A DNA stretch of 64,000 nucleotides. It comes from Phytophthora quininea (lineage: Eukaryota > Oomycota > Peronosporomycetes > Peronosporales > Peronosporaceae). The stretch covers positions 930,001 through 994,000 of the forward strand of contig JAAVTG010000586.1 of NCBI GenBank assembly GCA_011947345.1, written 5' to 3'. Within the stretch, counting starts at the first letter, position 1, and each line of letters starts with the position of its first letter. The position numbers and the translations under genes were made by a program. Shown here in pieces: positions 56,625 through 64,000 of this stretch. A model generated the notes under the pieces. It did not search any database. It worked only from the letters and a program-made list of their open reading frames with translations, and was not told the DNA's origin.

Positions 56625-58387
56625 GGCGAGGTGGTGAATCTTTTTCCGCCCAGGGTGTATAGCGGCCCAGGATATGAAGGCAAATCGAAGTAACCCGGAA
56701 CCGTGACACCCAGGAATCCAGAAACTCAGGATCCCGGGAAGAGTTCCGGGTGGCGTGTACCTAGTGCAATCCCTAGAGGTTCGATTAACCTCGGGGCACC
56801 GTCCACCGCCGTCGACTGTTGGGGAAGGTTATGTACTTGAGCTACTTGGACCGACGTAAATCCAGAAATCCAGAAGCCTAGCAAGCTCCGAGAGACGCCC
56901 AGGTCGAAGATCCAGGAACTCGGAAACTCAGCAACTCAGCAACTCGGGAATCCGGACTCCAATATCCAGAAAGTCGGAGATCCACGTGCAATTCCAATAG
57001 AAACACAGTAGTAATAACAAAATTCAGAGTTCCACTTGACTTATATGCAGCTCCTTGTTCTTTAAGGCCGAGGAGAGGGCCTCAGTCGATATCAGTTGGG
57101 CCTATACTCAGAGAACCGACAAACTCCGAGTGCCCGACGTTACGCGCACCACCCTTTAACAGGGACAATCCACTTGCAGGTTCACACTTGTACCGCGCTT
57201 CACACAGCAGTCTTCGCTCAGGCTTCAGGACTCCGACCGCAGAACCGGGAATCCGGAAACTCAGGAATATGAAATGAGCGAGAGCAAGATCTCCCACCCA
57301 ACTAACACACGAAATGAGTGGGAGGATCTGCTCCTCGACGCTGCACGCCCAGGACCCCCACCCAACTAAACTTGACACGGGTGGAGTTCCACGGGCGGCG
57401 AGCGGAGGCTGCCGTCAGTGATGCTTGGTCCGCAGCTATAGACGACCTTGACCCACGCACGCTCCAATGTCGGGCGCGTCGATGTGGCGTCTTGTACGGA
57501 GGAGCAGTGAAGGCGACCGAAGACACGAAGACCGCGGCGACTTGTGCTTTTCCAGGCAAATAGAACTCTGGTTAACGTTAAAACATCGCACTTCTAGCAG
57601 TATCTTGTACCTAATTCTCTGCATGGTGGATTTCTTGTACTTGGTCTTTGTATGGCTTCTGGCACGGCGCGTCGCCAGCCACTCACTTGAGGGCGACCTT
57701 TGGCAGCGGTGCCCTTTCGAGCAAAGATCCCAAACGACCCTTGGCGGCAGGTGACCCTTCGGCAAAGATCTCAAAAGATCTCGGGCGATCCTTCGCAGTG
57801 GCAATCCAGGAACTCGGAAACTCAGAAAAGTAAAGTCGACTTCTCAGAATTTCACCTGTGCCACGGTACTTGGAATCGTATATCCGGGTTTCCACTGTCA
57901 GCTCGGAAACTCGGAAAGTCGGAAAGGGCATCCTGGGCTTCAGAGTATCTTCGTCATCGGGACTTAACACCATATGAAACACCATTTCTGGAAATCGGGA
58001 ATCTCGGGATTATCGGGCCGAATCTCAGGAATAATCGACTGAGACTCGGGATCGCGTAAGATCTCAGGATTAGACTCTGGGTATATTGGGCTGTAGCTCC
58101 GTTGGGGACATTGTCGGGCTCACGGCAAGACGCTACCGGATACGTTCACGGTAGACATTTGATCACATACAAATTCGTCGTGGTAACTTGCCCAAGGGTC
58201 GCCAGGCCCGGGACAGAGTGCATTCAGCACTTCCCAGTCCAGACCACCCGACGCCCAACTACTCGCAACCCAACAACAGTATCATCCTCCACCAATCCAC
58301 GCCGCACTGGCTCTCCAATATCGACCAGTAGAATCGCGACTTCCATAATATTCCACATTCCGAAAATTTAACGAGCGCATCGTGTCA
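56625..58387 (-). repeat. 5' LTR (right copy)
   Basis: 1,763 bp, about 99 percent identical by eye to 41014-42788. It has an extra CAGCAACT unit near 56935-56945 and lacks a 20-bp segment. The element's promoter should lie here, transcribing leftward. Confidence 0.92.
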
Positions 58388-60127
58388 CCAGCAATTGGGC
58401 CAGTGCAGCCTTTTCGTGATAAATACCGCATGCAGAGCGACTTGTCACCTTGTTTCGGCAACAGCGCGATCAATTCTCGAGGAACTGGCGGGGTTTTCGA
58501 AGTACGGGAGTCTCGAGAGAGTCGCGTTCGCTGGATGGAGGTCGATGTTTTGGTAAACTTCTCGGTATGAACTTCAAGCTTGCGGTCTTGGTAAGACTGG
58601 TAGAGTTCCATGAGATGATCATCGTTTCGGGAGAACTCCTGTGCCACTAGCTCGGCTGCTTGGAGATTAGTCGATATGATTTCGCTACGGAATTTTCCCA
58701 GCTTCGAGTTCAGCCACAGCACGAGCAGAGCGCAGGTGGCTTGGTCTGGCTGTGTGAATAACGCGTACTTCTCAATAAAGTGGCCCCGGTTTTGATGAAC
58801 TTGTACACCCGGATGTTGAAAAATGCCTTGGCGAAGTAGGCAAGCGTTTTAAACGCGTCCACAATTTCTTGCATGCTGCTCGGCGGGTCTGCGGTTTGTA
58901 GTTGATTGGACCTGCCAAAGTTGGTCATATTGGTTCCTGTCGAAGCCTGGGATGTCGCCTCTTGGAAGTGGCGTCGGAAGTGCATTACAGACAGACCGCG
59001 AAGCCCGAAGCTAAAGTCGTACAGCGCACGGAGCACCGGCGGAGAAGCGAGAAATTTGGTTCTTGGGCCTTGCTGGACAGCTTCTCAAATAGCTTGGGGG
59101 TTCTTACCGTATAAAGATGGGTGCACAACTGCCTCGTGAACGCGGCGTTCCAGGATTGATGGTCGGAAGGACGACCCGTGTAAGTCGGCCCTGGTGTCAA
59201 AGGCAGGGACATCCGCATCGTCAGGTAGTGTGAAAGCTCTTGTGTCCATCGGGGAGTCGCCGTCGCGGGTTCTCTTCCGCAGTGGGCAATTTTGTAGACG
59301 AACGGCGTCGATGTCGGCCTGTCAGGAGGCAGTAAGTCTTCTTTGGTTTCTTCGTCCGAGTCACTAAGTTCAACGTCAACATTTTTAGTCAGGTTAGTTG
59401 TCGTGGTCGTGGTGATGTTGGCGTGTAGGGATGAGTCGGTGAAAACGTCAGCCGGTGTTTTTCCTCTTCCAGTCGTTTCGCAGTCGATGATGTGCTGGCG
59501 GTGTACATGCACAATAGCGAGAGTGTCCGGTCGGATGAGTGGAACTTGTTCTTCAGGTTGAAAGGGTACGCTGAGTATTCCCGATGTCACACTTGTTGGC
59601 AACCCGGATCGGCTCTTCCCACACGCGATGATCACCTGGTTTTGCTGTTCGAGTAGCTCCATCGCGTTAAGTATCGCCACATTTATGGTCGCCCCAGTCT
59701 GGAGGGCGTAGTTGAGACGGTCGACGACGATAACATTTGGTGGCTCTGTCAACTGGACCCTGAGTGTTTGTTGTCCTTGGCGTACGTGGAGAACTGCATT
59801 ATCGCCTTGCATGTTGTACCCAGTGACTAGGCCGTACGCCCACTGATCGCATGTGTCGCCTTGCGGCTGAACATACGCAATCGGTTGGCCAACAAATGAC
59901 CCGGGCCACAGCTCAGCTTCGGCGGGTCCCACCACGCGGTGGCGGAGCGTCGACAACTTGACTTTAAACTCGGGGCCGTCGGGGCTTGCCTCCGGACCAG
60001 CCAGGCGAACCATTGCAGACGTCCCTTGGATACGAGTCACCGTGATGTATGAGAAGTTCTCCAAAGCGGGCACGTGGGCGGGCCCGACAAAGGCAATGGC
60101 GTCGGCAGTGACAGGTGGAGGCACCAT
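58388..60127 (-). pseudogene. Gag-like or repeat-family ORF truncated by the LTR element
   Basis: It starts at the ATG at 60125-60127 (MVPPPVTADAIAFVGPAHVP) and runs through two one-base gaps (near 59050 and 58725) until it meets the 5' LTR at 58387. The N-terminal half is compact (LWPGSFVGQPIAYVQPQG, VLHVRQGQQTLRVQL), then comes an acidic Ser/Asp patch (VELSDSDEETKEDLLPPDR), and a helical part. It breaks off inside a short Cys-containing segment (SLCMRYLSRKGCTGPI). No matching 3' portion is seen left of 41013. Placement next to a LINE and the Cys segment suggest a transposon-derived protein, but I do not recognise the family. Confidence 0.5.
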
Positions 60128-60315
60128 GAGTAGACTGGAGGCGGAACGAAGTAGGAGGAGGGAGAGGAGCTCTTATCAAGGCTAGGAAAACTTTGCGAGT
60201 GAGCAGCTTTCTGCCCGGTGCGCTGCTACGGCTAATCTACTGTTGGTTTCGGAGTCTTGTCTGCGACGGTGTGTAACCTCTAACTGCTGAACTCTCTTGC
60301 TTCAACAGGAAAACA

Positions 60316-60334
60316 AAACATCCTTCGGATGTTT
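60316..60334. repeat. Perfect 8-bp hairpin at the LINE 3' end
   Basis: AAACATCC, loop TTC, GGATGTTT: eight perfect pairs and a three-base loop. It sits about 45 bp beyond the last LINE coding sequence and may be its 3' recognition structure. Confidence 0.55.
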
Positions 60335-60379
60335 ATCCCATCCTGGAAGAATATTCCCTGGTTTGGGGAATAGAAGCAG

Positions 60380-60520
60380 TCTCCACTAAAGATCGAGCTT
60401 GAAAGCTTTGCTCCATGGTAACCACAGTGACCTCCACATTTTCACTAAAGTAGGGCAGGAAAAAAGCAGTGTTCCACCGTTTCAATGGCATTGCATTTGT
60501 TCCTCACGCATTTTTGAATG
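60380..60520 (-). pseudogene. LINE C-terminal zinc-binding segment (zf-RVT-like)
   Basis: On the minus strand near 60460-60510 the frame reads CVRNKCNAIETVEHCFF, with Cys, Cys, His, Cys spacing and the ETVEHCFF core typical of the zinc motif that follows RT in plant-type LINEs. It is in a different frame from the preceding piece (60482-60688). Confidence 0.65.
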
Positions 60521-61449
60521 GTAGGACGCAATGGTAGTAGGACGTAGAGTCTTGATCCCGCAATAAGGTCTCCGAGAAACAGCCTCAACATCACGTCGTG
60601 CACAACAGGCGTCAAGCACCTTTAGAGCCAGAACCTTCGAAGTCAGATAATCTGTGATAATGTTGAGTGGGTTTGCTGTTGTGAGCAACCAAGTAACCGC
60701 ATGGGATATTCTTGTGTCGTTTTAATGGATTGTAATCTGATCCAGTCTTGTGGGCGCAGTTTTGGGAAGAATCGTGCCGTTTTATCTCCACTAACTTCAT
60801 GAATTGGTGGCGCTGCTTCTCGAGATACGGTATTTATCCTTCCTGCTTCTGGGTGTGGCAGTACACGATGAAATATTTGTGTCAGTTGGCGATACAATTG
60901 CACAATATCAGACAGCTCCACTTTGCTTCAGAGAATCGATTGAACTTCAGCGCATACTCGATGAAGGAATTCTACTCAGGTAGGCCATCGTTTTGACGGG
61001 TTCAATAGGTCTTTTATACACCATATCTGCTTTGCTGCCAATTCTCGGCATAATCGCTTGAACTTTACAGTTCCTTCTCCAAGTGCCTTTCGTGGCAAGC
61101 GTCCCGTTTGACTTGTTTTAAAGTCATCCGACGTATTCCACCAGATCGGGGAGAAGAGCGCATATTGCAGGCGTTTTGTTCTTGTGTATTGTAGTCGATC
61201 CTGCCTTGGCCATTTGAAGTTTCTCCACTCCTTTAACAACTTTCTCCACCATAATGGTAGCATGGTCGCTTTCCATCCGAACGGAGCTGGAGGGTTCTGG
61301 AAGAGAAAATCTCCAGACCACTGGCGTGTGAATACTCCTTAACGAAGTCGTAATAACTCTGCAACAGGTCTATACCAGACAGCTGAACTTTCCTCTTTGT
61401 GGCAATGTAGTACCTGCACAACTTGTTGGAGGAGTAGAAAGCGCTGCTT

Positions 61450-62705
61450 TCAAATGCTATCCAGTATTACTGGTACACCAATACCATCATTTGCTTTGGT
61501 TTGGGTGGCAAATGAAGAGGGGACAATATTAATTCCTCCACGACCAGTATCAATTCTGTTGTAGAGAATGTATCGGGTTGTCAGGCTCTGCCATCTTTTG
61601 ATGAATCGCACAGGAATGTTCACTGTTATCGTAAAGTACCAGATTATTGATAAAATAACAGCTTGAACAATGAGGCGCCTTCCCATCAGCGTTCGTGCTC
61701 TTCCTTTCCAGACTTGAAGCCGCATTGTCAATTTGCGAGCTAGTTGAGTGGCCAATTGATTCGATGTGTCAAAGTTTCCAAAAGGTATCCCCAAGTACTT
61801 GGTTGTCTCCCCATTTTGCAGTGATCGAAGCGGTTCCAATGTAGGTGCTTTGCGGTGGTTATTCAAGCTCATTATTACACTCTTGAAGTTGTTCAATTTT
61901 GCTCCGGATCCCGCACAATAGCACTCCACAATTGCTAGCTGTTTCTTCAGTTGGGTGGCATCTTGAGAGAATAGAACTGTGTCATCAGCAAAAATGCTAC
62001 AGGAATTATGAGCGTATCATCAACTCGCGCTCCCCGCTCTCTTTCTGCACGAAGAAGGTTACCAAGTGGCTCCAACGACAGCGCAAATAAAAACGGTGAT
62101 AGTGGGTCTCCTTGTTTTACTCCACGAGACGGCTCCAGCGGGTCTTGGGCCCATCCATTGATCATCAGCGAGCATTTTGCACCATTATACATTAGACGTA
62201 TCCATGCGAGAAAACGGTGACCAAAACCTTGGCGTTCCATAACTTTAATCAGATAATCACGGTTCACTCGGTCATATGCTTTGGCGAAGTCGAGGAAGGT
62301 AGCAATTCCTTTTCCTCTCTTGGTTATAACTGAGTGCTGAAGATCACAAACAAGCATCACTTGGTGGTGAATGGATCTGCCTGGGATAAAATCATTTTGG
62401 TCTGTGTGTACCAGACCTGAAATCAAAGGTTTGAGTCGGGCTGTTAGTACCTTAGATAATATTTTGGTTTCAACCGGAATCAGTGTAATGGGTCGGAAAT
62501 TGCCAGGGTCATCTCGGTAGCCTTTCTTGAATAGAAGTGCAACAGACGCATAACGCTGGTTCGGCAGTAGCTCACCTCTTTCCAATTGGTAATTGAAGAC
62601 AATGCGTAAATTTTTCCAAACATTTCTGGGTCGATCTGGTAGAAGGCCGAGGTAAACCGGTCTGGGCCTGGGGCAGAGTGAGATCTCATCGATCGGATGG
62701 CGCAA
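61450..62705 (-). pseudogene. LINE reverse transcriptase
   Basis: RT blocks include FKKGYRDDPGNFRPITLIPV, HTDQNDFIPGRSIHHQVML, ATFLDFAKAYDRVNRDYL and GVKQGDPLSPFLFALSLEPL. The active-site FADDT box is reached only in the next frame (near 61968-61992), one base short in the A run there. The thumb region (KYLGIPFGN, MRLQVWKGRARTLMGRRLIV) continues to 61450. Downstream fragments (60482-61421) carry degraded C-terminal sequence. Confidence 0.85.
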
Positions 62706-63176
62706 CGAAACTCTTCATCTGATAGATCACTTTCAAGGTTTTCTTTCGCCTCCGGCTTTAATTTCCGGTCGATCGAGTCTACCAGTCGGACTTGCGCGGG
62801 CTCATCGAGCTGGGTTCGGTCTTGATTAAACCTCGTATCACCAACAATGCTAGCCCAGTGATTTTGAAAGCCTCGTGTTATTTCCGACGGATCGTTGGGT
62901 TTTGTTGCGTTTGCAAGTTTAATCGATCGAATTGGAGTGCTCCGTAGATTATATCGTGGGGCTCGAAAAAGATATCGAACTTCGTTCTGTCAACGTCGCA
63001 GTTTGCTTGAAATCTATACTGCTTCGGAGGTCTGTCCAAACTTGTTTGCTCTCCGTGTATCGTTGTTTCGTACATGTTGACAGCAGCGTTTTCGTCATTT
63101 TCATCACGGGCAACGGCAGCTGCACATTCTTCAAATTGTTGTCAAGCCAGGGTTAGTTCTGCCGCTGCTGTGGACT

Positions 63177-63961
63177 TCATGTTACGCTGGCACATTTTGA
63201 GATAGGATTTCGTTCTTTTTTCCACGATTCCCACACAATACCGGAGTTATTCGATGCTCGTAGGACAGGAAGTAGAAGTTCAGCTTCCTTTTGAATGTCC
63301 ATTCTAAGTTCTGAAACCCGCAGCAACCAATCTGGTAGCTTCCAGAATCCTGGTCCCGTTGGATGGTGCCACGACGTAAGCTCGACTTGATGAGCCATGT
63401 GATCACTTTCACCCCATACTTGGTATCCTGAGTCATGATACCCAGTGGAGAACAATCCATCCGAGATGAAGATATAACCTAGTCGATTGCGCCGAGGGCG
63501 TGGGCCAGAAAAATCTGATCGCTAGGGTGTTGGATCCTCCATGCGTCCACAACGTCCAGGTTGATCAGCCAGTTTCGTAAAACTGCCATACTATAATCAC
63601 TTCTCGCTACACTGGAAATTGAATCCAGCTCAGGATCAAATGCCAAATTGAAATCACCACCAACAATATGCAGTGAGTCTTCTTCAAAATCTGTGGGGAG
63701 TTGTTGGAAGAGATGCTTCCTCGATGCCGCATCGTTTGGGGCGTAGATATTGTGGATGTACCACGCGTGGTCTTCCCAGCTTAGTTTAACAAGCAAATAT
63801 GGGTTTGGGATCGTCTTCGCTCCAATGATAGTTGCAGTTTTCGCTCCTGGACACGACCCGTGTACAATTGTAGCCACGCCTGCGCTCCTAGCAAATAAGG
63901 TTTTCTGCGAAGCTCCATTCTTGGCTGATACGAAGACACGTCCTCCAAAGTTTTGGTTCAC
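63177..63961 (-). pseudogene. LINE apurinic-type endonuclease
   Basis: It nicks target DNA. The 63479-63961 piece has a family-like HNIYAPNDAASRKHLFQQL block, and GGDFNLAFDPELDS with the Asp and Asn of the GDFN motif. After one gap near 63478 the frame continues (YIFISDGLFSTGYHDSGYQV, then ESDHMAHQVEL) with the terminal SDH motif. Residues before the window edge are missing. Confidence 0.8.
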
Positions 63962-64000
63962 CAGGTATTTGAATCTGTCTGCTTGTGTTTGGTCTTTAAA

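Larger units (their letters stand above)
41014..58387 (-). mobile_element. 17.4-kb Ty3/Gypsy LTR retrotransposon with dual RNase H, chromodomain and an antisense ORF
   Basis: Two 1.77-kb direct repeats bound a 13.8-kb internal region. Read on the minus strand the order is 5' LTR, primer-binding site, gag with three zinc knuckles, protease (DTGSS), reverse transcriptase (YIDD), RNase H, a second archaeal-type RNase H, integrase (HHCC, DDE) with chromodomain, and then a long ORF on the opposite strand before the 3' LTR. RT-RNase H-integrase order makes it Ty3/Gypsy. Dual-RNase H elements are known in oomycetes and plants. The LTRs start TG on the minus strand (TGACACGATGCGC) and differ by about 18 substitutions and a few indels, so it is not a fresh insertion. 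I find no target-site duplication. Confidence 0.93.
60316..64000 (-). mobile_element. LINE (non-LTR) retrotransposon, 3' part; 5' end outside window
   Basis: Minus-strand order from the right edge is AP-type endonuclease, reverse transcriptase, then a zinc-knuckle segment of the kind that ends many plant-type LINE proteins. The coding frame is split into many pieces by one-base gaps and a few stops. The left boundary is put at the hairpin at 60316-60334, beyond which nothing LINE-like is seen. No poly-A tail is visible. Confidence 0.85.

Overview
The window is eukaryotic and most likely oomycete (Phytophthora-like, diploid stramenopile). Genes are compact and tightly spaced. Introns are GT-AG and very short (about 49-78 nt in every gene resolved). 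There are genes for motile flagella (zoospores), and the Ty3/Gypsy element carries two RNase H domains and a chromodomain, a type known from oomycetes. No tRNA, rRNA or CRISPR was seen.

Layout. 1-6.7 kb: an axonemal outer-arm-type dynein heavy chain (minus, 3' end outside the window). 6.7-12.9 kb: a plus-strand run of syntaxin-16/Tlg2-like Qa-SNARE, GH47 mannosidase, PKA-type catalytic subunit and a basic disordered protein. 13.3-19.3 kb: Derlin, a SWIM-RING-ZZ-RING ubiquitin ligase and a polytopic class 3 lipase. 19.3-21.1 kb: unresolved. 21.1-31.8 kb: glucose-6-phosphate isomerase, NSE2 SUMO ligase, a methyltransferase, an RCC1-repeat protein and a large LRR-IQ-B-box protein. 32.2-39.7 kb: U2AF large subunit, IFT56, and a trehalose-6-phosphate synthase with a degenerate phosphatase domain. 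41.0-58.4 kb: a 17.4-kb Ty3/Gypsy retrotransposon on the minus strand with 1.77-kb LTRs and a 1,062-residue ORF on the opposite strand. 58.4-60.1 kb: an ORF truncated by that element. 60.3-64.0 kb: the 3' part of a minus-strand LINE.

How the genes work together. Dynein and IFT56, and perhaps the RCC1 and LRR/IQ proteins, point to the zoospore flagellum. Derlin, the GH47 mannosidase and the SWIM/RING ligase fit protein quality control and ubiquitination. Syntaxin serves endosome-to-TGN fusion. Isomerase and trehalose synthase are carbohydrate metabolism.

A feature of the whole window: most conserved genes are broken by apparent frameshifts, and nearly every one is repaired by adding a single base, usually in a short homopolymer. 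When introns are also placed, the complete gene models become exact multiples of three. I read this as undercalled bases in the assembly, not mass pseudogenisation, and I give each gene as one feature across its breaks.
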